From NCBI GenBank assembly GCA_018699935.1, contig JABISF010000069.1, forward strand, positions 1-38,412: 38,412 nt of DNA, read 5' to 3'. The notes beneath the pieces were generated by a model. That model saw only the letters and a program-made list of their open reading frames with translations, made no database searches and was not told where the DNA came from. How positions within the stretch are numbered: position 1 is the stretch's first letter; every line of letters starts with the position of its first letter. A program made the translations under genes and the position numbers. Shown here piece after piece: positions 16,022 through 24,875 of the stretch. The stretch comes from Flavobacteriaceae bacterium. Lineage in GTDB: Bacteria; Bacteroidota; Bacteroidia; Flavobacteriales; Flavobacteriaceae.

Positions 16022-16103
16022 GCGGGTGTGGTGAAATTGGTAGACACGCTAGACTTAGGATCTAGTGCTTCACGGCTTGGGGGTTCGAGTCCCTTCACCC
16101 GCA
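16022..16103 (+). tRNA. tRNA-Leu (anticodon UAG)
   Basis: Acceptor stem GCGGGTG (16022-16028) pairs with CACCCGC (16096-16102), followed by discriminator A. The D-loop has AATTGGTAGAC. The anticodon stem CTAGA/TCTAG encloses the seven-base loop CTTAGGA, giving anticodon TAG. A long variable arm (TGCTTCACGGCTTG) is typical of the class II tRNA Leu. The T-arm has GGGGTTCGAGTCCC. CCA is not encoded. Confidence 0.97.
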
Positions 16104-16110
16104 CTACTTG

Positions 16111-16139
16111 AAAAGTCGAAGTTTTACTTCGGCTTTTTT
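16111..16139 (+). terminator. Terminator after tRNA-Leu
   Basis: Stem AAGTCGAAGT / ACTTCGGCTT with a TTT loop followed by a T run. It overlaps the 3' end of the convergent lactonase-like gene, which ends at 16124. Confidence 0.8.
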
Positions 16140-17059
16140 TGTTCTACAAATGCTCTACCGGGATGCGAAACCCTAAAGGTTTCAATATATCCTCTGTCTT
16201 GTAAGGTAACAAAAACGCTTCGACCGTCCGTACCGCCAAATGCAATATTGGAAGGTTTTTTGCCTTTTAAAATTACTTCTTCTAAGATTTTTCCTTGCGG
16301 AGAAACTTTCACTACGGTTCCTTTTCCATAGCGGGTGATATAAAGATTTCCCAGAACATCGCAGCGCATTCCATCCAAACCAAAATCATCAAAGGAAATC
16401 AATTTGCGTTTGTTGGAAAGTGTTCCTTCCTCACTGAGATCATAAACCCAAACGTTGCGCTGAGCACTTTCATTGACATATAAATTTTTAGCATCGGGAC
16501 TTACTTCTATACCGTTGGTAGTTCCCATATTGGCTTCCAGTAAGATAAATGCTCCCTTTTCAACGCTCCACAAATTTCCGGTTCCCTCTTTCCAATTGGG
16601 ATCGGAGGCAAAAACCAAATCATTACAGCAAATGGCAATATCATTGGGCTGATTCAATAATGAATCCTGGGCATATACCAAAACTTCTTTGGTCAACCGA
16701 TCTACTTCCAAAAGCTTGTGCCCGGTATAATCGGCCAGCAACAGTTTCCCTTTGGAATTGATTCGAATGCCATTGGCAGTACTTCCTTCGGGGAGGTTTT
16801 CTATAAAAATACTGAAGTTCCCCAAGGAATCCAATTTTCCAATAGAACCGTTATGATGGGGATTTACAAAAAACAAATTTCCATCTCGATCTACAGCAGG
16901 ACCCTCCAAGCCTTGTGTGAATTCCCCTACAAAAGCAAAATCATGGGCAACATAAAGCTTCTCTTTTGGGGAACAGCTCGAGTTCAATAAAAAATAAGGA
17001 CTACAGAGTAGAAGTAGTCTGAAAGTCAAACTCCAAGGTTGATTTTTATAGCAATTCAT
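16124..17059 (-). CDS. SMP-30/gluconolactonase-like lipoprotein
   Basis: A 311-aa six-bladed beta-propeller of the SMP-30/gluconolaconase/LRE group, which hydrolyses sugar lactones using a divalent metal. Supporting motifs are LEGPAVDRDGNLFFVN (metal Glu), TANGIRINSKGKLLLAD, QPNDIAICCNDLVFAS (metal Asn), GTTNGIEVSPDAKNLYVNES (metal Asn), and GLDGMRCDVLGNLYIT (metal Asp). The N-terminus has a lipoprotein signal ending LLNSSC, so it acts outside the cytoplasm. It is divergent from the CBM9-like gene with only about 20 nt between chosen starts, suggesting shared control of the catabolic cluster. Exact substrate unknown. Confidence 0.88.
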   Translation of the reverse strand: MNCYKNQPWSLTFRLLLLCSPYFLLNSSCSPKEKLYVAHDFAFVGEFTQGLEGPAVDRDGNLFFVNPHHNGSIGKLDSLGNFSIFIENLPEGSTANGIRINSKGKLLLADYTGHKLLEVDRLTKEVLVYAQDSLLNQPNDIAICCNDLVFASDPNWKEGTGNLWSVEKGAFILLEANMGTTNGIEVSPDAKNLYVNESAQRNVWVYDLSEEGTLSNKRKLISFDDFGLDGMRCDVLGNLYITRYGKGTVVKVSPQGKILEEVILKGKKPSNIAFGGTDGRSVFVTLQDRGYIETFRVSHPGRAFVEQKKPK

Positions 17060-17078
17060 TCAAAAGGTGTATTTTTTA

Positions 17079-17798
17079 ATGGTGAAATGGATTCTAAAAA
17101 TAGTATGTTTATTTGGCATGATACAATGTAACTCAACTTCAGGGGAAAAAGAATTGCTTGTTGAAAAAGTACAAATCCATCAGGAATTGAGTTTTAGTGA
17201 GGTTTCCTTTGTTTTAGAACAACATACCAAGCTGCAGCAAATTGATGTCGTTGGCTGGAAAGAATTTTCTTATAAACCAAAAGTGCAATTTCGACTTGCA
17301 CACAGCGATTCTCTACTTTTTATCAAGTTTTATGTGGACGAAAATCATCTTCTAGCCAGACAACAAGAACCCAACTCGGCCACGCATACGGATAGCTGTG
17401 TTGAATTTTTTTTCGATCCCTTGGGCAATGGGAACTATTACAATTTTGAGTTTAATTGTATAGGCACGACCCATCTTGCCTATGGGCCGAACAGACGGCA
17501 GCGGAATTTTGTTTCCAAAAAGGAAATTACAGATCAAATTCAGATCTGGACTACCTTGGGCAAAGCCCCTTTTGAGGAGCGAACAGGAAATTTCCATTGG
17601 GAAATGGTTGTAGCGATTCCCAATACAATCTTAGTTTATACCCCCAATTTTACTTTTTCGAATAAAAGTGCGCGCGCCAATTTTTATAAATGTGGAGATC
17701 ATACTTCAAAACCACATTATTTGTCTTGGAATGAGGTGCTTACGCCAAGGCCTGATTTTCACCAACCCGAATATTTTGGTACATTAATTTTTAAATAA
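17079..17798 (+). CDS. CBM9/DOMON-like carbohydrate-binding lipoprotein
   Basis: A 239-aa protein from ATG 17079 (a GTG at 17067 would add four residues). It has a lipoprotein signal (KIVCLFGMIQC). The mature part is a beta-sandwich resembling carbohydrate-binding module 9 as seen in Bacteroidota: LLFIKFYVDENHLLAR, DSCVEFFFDPLGNGNYYNFEFNCIGT, GNFHWEMVVAIPNTIL and a C-terminal HQPEYFGTLIF. Such proteins usually bind sugars or help cytochrome-linked sugar oxidation at the cell surface. It is the first gene of a plus-strand run reaching 24615. Confidence 0.8.
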   Translation: MVKWILKIVCLFGMIQCNSTSGEKELLVEKVQIHQELSFSEVSFVLEQHTKLQQIDVVGWKEFSYKPKVQFRLAHSDSLLFIKFYVDENHLLARQQEPNSATHTDSCVEFFFDPLGNGNYYNFEFNCIGTTHLAYGPNRRQRNFVSKKEITDQIQIWTTLGKAPFEERTGNFHWEMVVAIPNTILVYTPNFTFSNKSARANFYKCGDHTSKPHYLSWNEVLTPRPDFHQPEYFGTLIFK

Positions 17799-17864
17799 TA
17801 ATTATGATTTTGATCTAAACCAACAAAAAAAACAATATTTTAGACTTATCAACCTCAATATCTA

Positions 17865-19598
17865 ATGAAAGTTCCTCAAATCTTTCTCTTTTTAACAGGC
17901 AGTTTTTTTATGTGGAATTGTGAGTCCGTTTCGGTCTCCGGAGAACTGTTTTTGCCAGAAGGATTTGAATCCACTGTTTTTATTGATAGTATTCCTGAAA
18001 CGGTTCGACATATTGCGGTGGATGCGACAGGAAAGGTTTATGCAAAATTCAACAAGCCCTCAGATCGTGGGGTATTAATCGCATTAAAAGATGTAACCCA
18101 TGATGGAGTGGCGGACTCTATAATCCCTTTTGGAAACTATTCCGCGCCTCAAAAAGGAGGCTATTCAACCGCTGCACGGATTTATGAAGGCTATTTGTAT
18201 TTTAGTTCCAGACTGGCGGTCTATCGTTATAAACTAAATGCAGACACAATGATTCCGGCAGGACCACTGGAAACGGTGGTGTTGGACGATCACTCCCATG
18301 GTTCTCATGAACATATAGCCAAGCCCATTGCATTTGACAATGACGGAAATTTATATGTCCCTTTTGGAGCGCCTTCTAATGCTTGCCAAGAACCCAAAAG
18401 AACTCCCTTTCAAGCAGGATTGAATCCTTGCCCTCAGCTTATCGATCATGCTGGAATATGGAAATTTGATGCCCATCAATTAAATCAAACCCAAGCCGAT
18501 GGAGAACGCTATGCCACAGGGATTCGAAGTCTCGTAGCGATGGACTGGAATATGCAAGAGAATTCTCTTTTTGCAGTGGTTCATGGGCGAGATGATTTGT
18601 TGCGTCTTTGGCCCGATCGCTATTCTGCTTGGCAAAGTGCTGTACTCCCTTCCGAAGAGTTTATTCGAATTGAAAAAGGAGATGATTTTGGCTGGCCCTA
18701 TTGCTATTATGATCAAATTCAAGAGAAAAAAGTTTTGGCACCCGAATACGGTGGAGATGGTGAAAAAATAGGAGCATGTGGAACCTATAAAAATCCTATC
18801 ATGGGTTTTCCTGGACATTGGGCACCCAACGATCTTGTGTTTTATGATGGAGAACACTTTCCGGAGCATTATAAAAACGGAGCTTTCATCGCATTTCATG
18901 GAGCTACCAACAGAGCTCCCTATCCACAGGCTGGATATTTTGTTGGTTTTGTTCCGTTTCAGAACGGTTGGCCCACTGGGGAATGGGAAATCTTTGCCGA
19001 TGGTTTTGCCAAAGTAGATACCATTGTAAATGTCAATGACGCCATCTATCGACCCATGGGAATTGCTTTTGGGAAAGATGGCAGCATGTATATTGGGGAT
19101 ACTGAAAAAGGAAGGATTTGGAGAATTTTATATCGAGGAAAGCGAGATCAGTTTGGAGCGAAACATCGGGCTGCAATGGAATTGAGAAAAAACTTACCCC
19201 ACATCAAAAATCCGGATATTATAAAAGATAAAATCCTTGTCAAAAATAATCAAGAAGTTGGAGAACAGGCTTACACGCTGTATTGCGCCATCTGCCATCA
19301 AGGGAATGGAAAAGGTGCCTCTGGGCGTTTTCCTCCGCTGGCAAATACGGACTGGGTGAGTGGCGATAAAGAAAGGTTAATTAAGATCATCCTCCAAGGC
19401 ATGGAAGGTTCCATTGAAGTGAATAATGAGACCTACAATGGAATCATGCCCCAACATGCCTTTTTGGACGATAGCAGTATTGCCGAAATCCTCACCTACA
19501 TCAGATCGCATTTTGGAAATCAAGCCGCACCAATAACAGAGGAAGAAATTGCTCACGTAAGGAAGATTAACATTCACAATTCTGATAACACTAAATGA
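17865..19598 (+). CDS. Sorbosone-dehydrogenase-like PQQ propeller with cytochrome c
   Basis: A 577-aa lipoprotein (signal FFMWNC) with two parts. Residues about 25-430 form a beta-propeller like soluble PQQ-dependent aldose/L-sorbosone dehydrogenases (VDATGKVYAKF, IAFDNDGNLYVPFGAPSNACQ, GDDFGWPYCYYD, PMGIAFGKDGSMYIGDTEKGRIWRI). Residues about 460-560 are a c-type cytochrome with heme motif CAICH (Cys474, Cys477, His478) and an axial Met in GIMPQHAF. It likely oxidises a sugar or sugar-like alcohol and passes electrons to the respiratory chain from the periplasm. It precedes the amidohydrolase by 6 nt. PQQ dependence is by family only. Confidence 0.88.
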   Translation: MKVPQIFLFLTGSFFMWNCESVSVSGELFLPEGFESTVFIDSIPETVRHIAVDATGKVYAKFNKPSDRGVLIALKDVTHDGVADSIIPFGNYSAPQKGGYSTAARIYEGYLYFSSRLAVYRYKLNADTMIPAGPLETVVLDDHSHGSHEHIAKPIAFDNDGNLYVPFGAPSNACQEPKRTPFQAGLNPCPQLIDHAGIWKFDAHQLNQTQADGERYATGIRSLVAMDWNMQENSLFAVVHGRDDLLRLWPDRYSAWQSAVLPSEEFIRIEKGDDFGWPYCYYDQIQEKKVLAPEYGGDGEKIGACGTYKNPIMGFPGHWAPNDLVFYDGEHFPEHYKNGAFIAFHGATNRAPYPQAGYFVGFVPFQNGWPTGEWEIFADGFAKVDTIVNVNDAIYRPMGIAFGKDGSMYIGDTEKGRIWRILYRGKRDQFGAKHRAAMELRKNLPHIKNPDIIKDKILVKNNQEVGEQAYTLYCAICHQGNGKGASGRFPPLANTDWVSGDKERLIKIILQGMEGSIEVNNETYNGIMPQHAFLDDSSIAEILTYIRSHFGNQAAPITEEEIAHVRKINIHNSDNTK

Positions 19599-19604
19599 GT
19601 TCCC

Positions 19605-20861
19605 ATGAATAAAATCATTGATTATCCCCTAGTTTTTTTAAGTCTTGTATTTTGCTTCCTTTCAGTTCAAAGTCAACCCAAATATAAATATGATCTTATA
19701 ATAAAAAATGGGACAGTTATTGATTCCAAAAATGAGATCTACGCATTTTTGGATTTGGCTATAAGAGATCAAAAAATTGTAGCTGTAGAGAAAAATATTT
19801 CTGCTACTGCAGCACCAAAATTCATTGATGCAAAAGGGATGTATGTTTGTCCGGGATTGATCGATATTCATTCCCATAATTTTCATGGCACCGAAGCCGA
19901 TCAATACCTCAGCAACAGTTTTACGGCACTTCCTCCGGACGGATTCACGTTCAGAAATGGAATCACCACCATTGTTGATGTGGGAGGTGCCGGATGGAGA
20001 AATTTTAAAACCTTTAAAACGCAGACCATTGATCGTTCCAAAACACGGGTGCTTTCATTTTTAAATATTGTGGGCAATGGAATGCGTGGAGGGGTTTATG
20101 AACAAGACCTATCCGACATGAATCCAAAATTGACGGCACTATTAGCAAAACAATATCCGGGCGTAATCGTTGGATTTAAGTTGGCACATTACAGTGGTTT
20201 TGATTGGACCCCAACCGACCGTGTGATTGAGGCTGGAAACACTGCCAATCTACCGGTAATGATCGATTTTGGGGGAAGTCAACCGGAATTGTCTTTGGAA
20301 AAATTACTTCTTGAAAAATTACGCCCTGGAGATATTTTTACGCACACCTATGCACATGTTAACGGGAGAATTCCCATCGTTGATAAGAATGGAAAGCTGG
20401 GCGCTTTTGTTTTGAAAGCACAGCAAAAAGGAATCATCATTGATGTGGGTCATGGGGGTGGTAGTTTTGATTTTGAACAAGCTGTTCCTGCTTTAGCACA
20501 AGGCTTAAAACCCAATACCATCAGTACGGATCTTCATACAGGAAGCATGAATGGGGGCATGAAAAACATTTTAAATGTCATGTCAAAATTTTTGAATCTT
20601 GGTCTTTCCCTCGAAGAAGTGGTTCGGGCAAATACTTGGAGTGCTGCTCAAGCAATCAGGCAATATCACCTGGGAAGCCTGTCCCCGGGCAATGAAGCCG
20701 ATATTTGTATTCTAAACCTTAGAAATGGTAACTTTGGTTTTGTGGATACCAAAGGTTTAAAAATGTCCGGAACCCAAAAATTGGAATGTGAACTCACCCT
20801 GAGAAGTGGTAAAGTGGTGTTCGATTTAAACGGACTTGCGAGTGAATCTTGGAAAAAATAA
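19605..20861 (+). CDS. Secreted amidohydrolase/deacetylase-family metallohydrolase
   Basis: A 418-aa amidohydrolase-superfamily enzyme with a Sec signal peptide (VFLSLVFCFLSVQSQ). The TIM-barrel metal motifs are visible: HxH at His89/His91 (DIHSHN), a likely carbamylated Lys in VGFKLAHYS, metal His in FTHTYAH and VGHGGGS, and catalytic Asp in ISTDLHTG. The small beta-domain is formed by DLIIKNGTVIDS and the C-terminus. It resembles the EF_0837-type family usually encoded with a SelA-like PLP enzyme, which is present here at 23395. A deacetylase or deacylase step on an N-acyl amino acid or amino-sugar acid is the best inference. Confidence 0.85.
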   Translation: MNKIIDYPLVFLSLVFCFLSVQSQPKYKYDLIIKNGTVIDSKNEIYAFLDLAIRDQKIVAVEKNISATAAPKFIDAKGMYVCPGLIDIHSHNFHGTEADQYLSNSFTALPPDGFTFRNGITTIVDVGGAGWRNFKTFKTQTIDRSKTRVLSFLNIVGNGMRGGVYEQDLSDMNPKLTALLAKQYPGVIVGFKLAHYSGFDWTPTDRVIEAGNTANLPVMIDFGGSQPELSLEKLLLEKLRPGDIFTHTYAHVNGRIPIVDKNGKLGAFVLKAQQKGIIIDVGHGGGSFDFEQAVPALAQGLKPNTISTDLHTGSMNGGMKNILNVMSKFLNLGLSLEEVVRANTWSAAQAIRQYHLGSLSPGNEADICILNLRNGNFGFVDTKGLKMSGTQKLECELTLRSGKVVFDLNGLASESWKK

Positions 20862-20868
20862 ATCATAT

Positions 20869-21945
20869 ATGAAAAATGCCTATCGCATTATACTACTGCT
20901 TGCACTACTTTGTTTAGGAGCAAGCATCCTTTTATTCAATCAGGCACACTATACTGCAGCCGGTCTTTTGGCTACCGCTTTTTTTATAGGTCTTGCTTTG
21001 GGAATTAGAAAATTAGATATTCTCAAAGGATTTTCTTTTACAATCTTGATTTTTGCAGCGGTCTGTCTTTCTCTTTTTTTCCCTTCTTATTTTATCAGTT
21101 TAGGGAATTTTCAATTGAAACTACTGATCGTTCCACTCTTACAAATCATCATGTTTGGAATGGGAACTTCCATGAGTGTAAAAGATTTTTATGGGGTTAT
21201 CAAAATGCCAAAAGGGGTCTTTGTGGGTGTGGTCTGTCAATTTTCCATCATGCCTTTGGTAGGATTTTCTTTGGCGACCTTATTTCGTTTTCCTCCTGAA
21301 ATTGCTGCTGGAGTAGTTTTAATTGGAGCTTCACCCAGTGGGCTGGCGTCCAATGTAATGGCCTATTTGGCCAATGCCAATTTAGCCTTGTCGGTCACCC
21401 TCACGGCAGTGGCAACTTTGTTGGCTCCGCTGATGACACCCCTCCTTATGGAATTTTATGCTGGAGAATTTGTCCCAATCGATTTTTGGGCGATGCTGTT
21501 TAGTATAGTGAAAATCGTAATTGTACCTATCGTATTGGGTTTACTGTTCAATTATTTTTTCCATGGAAAAGTAAAATGGTTGGATTTGATTTTACCCAAA
21601 ATTTCAATGGCAGCGATTGTATTAATTATTACCATCATCACGGCTGCCGGAAGAGATAATTTACTTTCCATAGGACTTTTTCTGATTCTTGCTGCCATCA
21701 TTCACAATCTTCTAGGCTATTTTTTGGGGTACTGGAGTTGTAGATTATTTAAAATGAAGGAACAGGATTGTCGAACCATAGCCCTTGAAGTGGGGATGCA
21801 AAATGGAGGGCTTGCCTCTGGGATTGCCCTAGAAATGGGAAAAGTAGCTACCGTTGGTTTGGCTCCTGCAGTTTTTGGACCTTGGATGAATATCTCCGGT
21901 TCATCATTAGCCATTTGGTGGCGGAATAAAAAAATTAAAAATTAG
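20869..21945 (+). CDS. BASS-family (bile acid:sodium symporter-like) transporter
   Basis: A 358-aa membrane protein with about ten helices, from ATG 20869 (a longer frame from TTG 20836 would overlap the previous gene and is less likely). BASS signatures are LQIIMFGMGTSMSVKDF, QFSIMPLVGFSLA, GASPSGLASNVMAYLANANLALSVTLTAVATLLAPLMTP (unwound crossing helices) and EVGMQNGGLASGIA. Relatives carry pyruvate, ketopantoate or bile acids with sodium. In this cluster it is well placed to import an organic (keto) acid made outside the cytoplasm. Confidence 0.9.
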   Translation: MKNAYRIILLLALLCLGASILLFNQAHYTAAGLLATAFFIGLALGIRKLDILKGFSFTILIFAAVCLSLFFPSYFISLGNFQLKLLIVPLLQIIMFGMGTSMSVKDFYGVIKMPKGVFVGVVCQFSIMPLVGFSLATLFRFPPEIAAGVVLIGASPSGLASNVMAYLANANLALSVTLTAVATLLAPLMTPLLMEFYAGEFVPIDFWAMLFSIVKIVIVPIVLGLLFNYFFHGKVKWLDLILPKISMAAIVLIITIITAAGRDNLLSIGLFLILAAIIHNLLGYFLGYWSCRLFKMKEQDCRTIALEVGMQNGGLASGIALEMGKVATVGLAPAVFGPWMNISGSSLAIWWRNKKIKN

Positions 21946-21956
21946 AATTCACAACC

Positions 21957-22883
21957 ATGAAATTAAAATACTACCCCCTCCTTAGCCTACTTACTGTAAT
22001 GATGTATAGTACTCTTGTGGCCCAAGAATTGAGTAAAACAGAATTAATTTTTTTAACCCATCAATGGAAGGGAGAACGTTTTGAAGATGGTCGTCCAAAA
22101 GTTTCTGATGCGCTTCTAAAACGAATGAAAAATGTTTCAATAGAAGAAGCCTGGGGAGTCCTCAGAAATGAAGGCTTTCACAATCAATTTGAAGGAAATT
22201 GGCAGCCGCTCCACGAGGACGTGACAATCGTAGGAAGGGCGCTCACGGTTCAATACATGCCCAATCGTCCCGACATGGCGGAACAGATTAAAAAGAAAGG
22301 ACATGAACGAGGCGAGATTGGAAACACCAATGCTTGGCCCATTGATCGACTCGTGGAACACGATGTTTATGTTGCCGATGGTTTTGGAAAAATCATTGAT
22401 GGGACTTTAATTGGTGACAATTTGGGAAACTCCATCTATGCGAAAACCAAAACGGGAGTGGTTTTTAATGCTTCAAGCAGAGACTTAGAAGGACTTTCAA
22501 AAATCGAAGGGTTCAATGCTTTTGTTAAAGGATGGCATCCGTCTTTTCTTACCGAGGTGATGTTACTAAGCATCAATACTCCTATTCGTATTGGAGCCGC
22601 AACAGTTTTGCCAGGAGATGTCGTACTGGCAAAAAAAGAAGGTGTCATTTTTATTCCGGCACAGTTAGCAGAAAAGGTAGTCCTTACTTCAGAAATTGTG
22701 CGCCTAAGAGATTTATTTGGTATTTCAAGGCTGAAAGAAGGAATTTATACTCCCGGTCAAATCGATAATAAATGGTCCGAAGCTATAGAGAAAGATTTTT
22801 CCGAATGGCTGCGAGCGCATATAGACGATTTACCAGTCCCCAAAAATCAAATCCAAGAATTACTTAAAAACAGAACTTGGTAA
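21957..22883 (+). CDS. Exported RraA/HMG-aldolase-family protein
   Basis: A 308-aa protein with a Sec signal peptide (LLSLLTVMMYSTLVAQ) and an RraA-like domain (about 60-260). Seen motifs: GDNLGNSIYAKTKTGVVFNASSRDLEGL, corresponding to the family metal/substrate loop GD.....A...G..G.V..G..RD, and GDVVLAKKEGVIFIPAQLAEKV. Members include 4-hydroxy-4-methyl-2-oxoglutarate aldolase/oxaloacetate decarboxylase and the unrelated-in-function RNase E inhibitor RraA. An exported copy in a catabolic cluster suggests an aldolase/decarboxylase role. Residues before 60 and after 260 are extensions to the core fold. Confidence 0.85.
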   Translation: MKLKYYPLLSLLTVMMYSTLVAQELSKTELIFLTHQWKGERFEDGRPKVSDALLKRMKNVSIEEAWGVLRNEGFHNQFEGNWQPLHEDVTIVGRALTVQYMPNRPDMAEQIKKKGHERGEIGNTNAWPIDRLVEHDVYVADGFGKIIDGTLIGDNLGNSIYAKTKTGVVFNASSRDLEGLSKIEGFNAFVKGWHPSFLTEVMLLSINTPIRIGAATVLPGDVVLAKKEGVIFIPAQLAEKVVLTSEIVRLRDLFGISRLKEGIYTPGQIDNKWSEAIEKDFSEWLRAHIDDLPVPKNQIQELLKNRTW

Positions 22884-22914
22884 TTCAATTATTCACTTAA
22901 AACCCTCAAATCTT

Positions 22915-23391
22915 ATGAAACACAAACAAAACCGAAGAAACCTCCTAAAAAAAATGGGAGTAGCATTCACTGCAATTTTAGGCATGGGTGCTTTAAGCGC
23001 ATCCAACACATCTAATAAGAAAAAAGAAGTAGTGGGAGACATCTGTACCGACCAAGATATTCCCCTTTTTTCTGGTGCTGTTCGACATGGAGACACACTT
23101 TATATTGCCGGAAAAGGAGCTCATTTTGAAGGAGATATTAAAGCCCATACGGATCATGTATTAAAAGAACTTGAAAAGGAATTGATAAAAAACGGTTCGT
23201 CTATGGAGCAAGTCCTCAAAGTAAATGTTTATCTCGCCGATCTTGCCGATTATAAAGCCATGAATGAAGTTTATAGAGGAAGATTTGGAGCGCATCCACC
23301 GGTTCGAACAACCGTTGCTACCTATGGGGGTGTCCCTGGAAACTCCTTGGTGGAGATAGACTGTATTGCTGCCCTAAATTCAAATGCTTGA
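22915..23391 (+). CDS. Tat-exported RidA-family enamine/imine deaminase
   Basis: A 158-aa protein made of a twin-arginine signal (NRRNLLKKMGVAFTAILGMGALSAS) and a RidA/YjgF domain. The domain shows LYIAGKGA, VLKVNVYLADLADYKAMNEVYRGRFGAHPPVRTTV and VEIDCIAAL. Arg131 in PPVRTTV is the carboxylate-binding Arg of active RidA enzymes. RidA hydrolyses reactive enamine/imine products of PLP enzymes, and the next gene (3 nt away) encodes one, so the pair makes biochemical sense. RidA proteins are normally cytoplasmic; Tat export is uncommon. Confidence 0.9.
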   Translation: MKHKQNRRNLLKKMGVAFTAILGMGALSASNTSNKKKEVVGDICTDQDIPLFSGAVRHGDTLYIAGKGAHFEGDIKAHTDHVLKELEKELIKNGSSMEQVLKVNVYLADLADYKAMNEVYRGRFGAHPPVRTTVATYGGVPGNSLVEIDCIAALNSNA

Positions 23392-23394
23392 GTC

Positions 23395-24615
23395 ATGATA
23401 AATCGAAGAAAATTGTTAAAAGGTCTTACGGCCCTTCCTTTTATTGGAAGTGCGTTTGGTATTGAGAAACTCAATGCATCTAATCGCAGTTTATTGATTT
23501 CTAATCAAGTACAACGAGACTTTTTTAAAGAACTAGGAATTCGGACTTTCATCAATGCTGCCGGTACGTATACCTCTATGACAGGCTCCTTAATGCCGGA
23601 ACAAGTTATTGATGCAATACGTTACGGTACTTCTGAATACGTCAATTTAGATGAATTACAGGACAAAGTTGGCGAGCGCATTGCGGAGCTTTTAGAGTGT
23701 GAATATGCAACGGTCACCTCGGGTGCCTTTGGCGCCATGAGTATCGGAATGGCTGGAATACTGTGTGGAATGGACACCGAAAAAGTTTCAAAATTGCCCA
23801 ATACACAGGGAATGAAAAATGAAGTCATTTTACAAGAAGGGCATAACATTGGCTACAGTCAGGCACTGACCAATGTGGGCGCCAAATTAGTCTTTGTCAA
23901 AACCGCAAAAGACATTGAAAAAGCGATCAATAAAAATACGGCGATGCTTTGGTATTTAAATGCCAATACCGAAAATGGAAACGTGAAATGGGAAGCGTTC
24001 GTGGCTCTTGGAAAGAAGTACAACATCCCTACTTTTATTGATTGTGCCGCCGATGTGCCCCCCGTTGAAAATTTATTTCGTTTTACGAAAATGGGATTTG
24101 ATTTGGTGGCTTTTTCTGGAGGAAAGGGAATTAGAGGGCCACAAAGTGCCGGGCTGCTCCTTGGTAAAAGAAAATATATTGAAGCAGCGCGACTTCATAC
24201 GCCCCCCCGTGGCACCACCATTGGAAGAGGAATGAAAGTCAATAAAGAAGAGGTTTTGGGAATGCTAGTGGCACTTGAGTTGTATTTAAATAAAGATCAT
24301 AATCACGAATGGAAGTTGTGGGAATCTCAAATTAAATGGATTAGCGATAGTGCCCTTGCCGTAACAGGGGTTGAAACAGAAATTCATGTCCCCCCTCATG
24401 CAAATCATGTTCCAAGCTTGAGAGTTCGTTGGGATCAGAAAAAAGTAAAAGTTACTGTAGAAGAACTTAGAAAGCAACTTCGAGAAGGACATCCCTCTAT
24501 AGAAACCGTTGGGGATAAGGAACATTTGGGAATTACTACTTGGATGATGACCCCCGGGCAAGAACGCATTGTGGCAAAAAGAATTTATCAAATTTTAAAA
24601 GCTGGTGCTGTTTAA
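23395..24615 (+). CDS. Tat-exported SelA-like PLP enzyme (probable ammonia-lyase)
   Basis: A 406-aa fold-type I PLP enzyme of the SelA/DgaE-like group, with an N-terminal twin-arginine signal (NRRKLLKGLTALPFIGSAFG). The PLP-binding Lys is Lys244 in FSGGKGIRGPQSAGLLLG, preceded by FIDCAADVPP (Asp that pairs with the pyridine nitrogen). The N-terminal INAAGTYTSMTGSLMPEQV and LECEYATVTSGAFGAM are family typical. Relatives include D-glucosaminate-6-phosphate ammonia-lyase. Tat export fits a protein that loads its cofactor before export. It is the last gene of the 17-24.6 kb run. Confidence 0.88.
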   Translation: MINRRKLLKGLTALPFIGSAFGIEKLNASNRSLLISNQVQRDFFKELGIRTFINAAGTYTSMTGSLMPEQVIDAIRYGTSEYVNLDELQDKVGERIAELLECEYATVTSGAFGAMSIGMAGILCGMDTEKVSKLPNTQGMKNEVILQEGHNIGYSQALTNVGAKLVFVKTAKDIEKAINKNTAMLWYLNANTENGNVKWEAFVALGKKYNIPTFIDCAADVPPVENLFRFTKMGFDLVAFSGGKGIRGPQSAGLLLGKRKYIEAARLHTPPRGTTIGRGMKVNKEEVLGMLVALELYLNKDHNHEWKLWESQIKWISDSALAVTGVETEIHVPPHANHVPSLRVRWDQKKVKVTVEELRKQLREGHPSIETVGDKEHLGITTWMMTPGQERIVAKRIYQILKAGAV

Positions 24616-24836
24616 ATTGATTTCTGCCGTCAATAACTACCCACTACCAACAAAAAACCATTCCTAAATTTTCATAAATCACAAGATGCAATAAATACAA
24701 TGGCAGAAAAATTTAGTGGGAAATACCGTATTCCATCCAATCGATAATCCCAAAATTTGGGCGATTACATGATTTTCACAAGGAAACAAACATATATATG
24801 GGGTTTTAAAAAAGAGTTTGTATCTTCCGTATTCAA
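24616..24836. other. Intergenic gap in the catabolic cluster
   Basis: About 220 nt without a supportable gene. TTTGTATCTTCC near 24823 resembles a degenerate -7 region for the next gene. No clear terminator is visible. Confidence 0.4.
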
Positions 24837-24875
24837 ATGTTTTTCAAAATTTTATTTATTTCTAGAAATTGTAAA

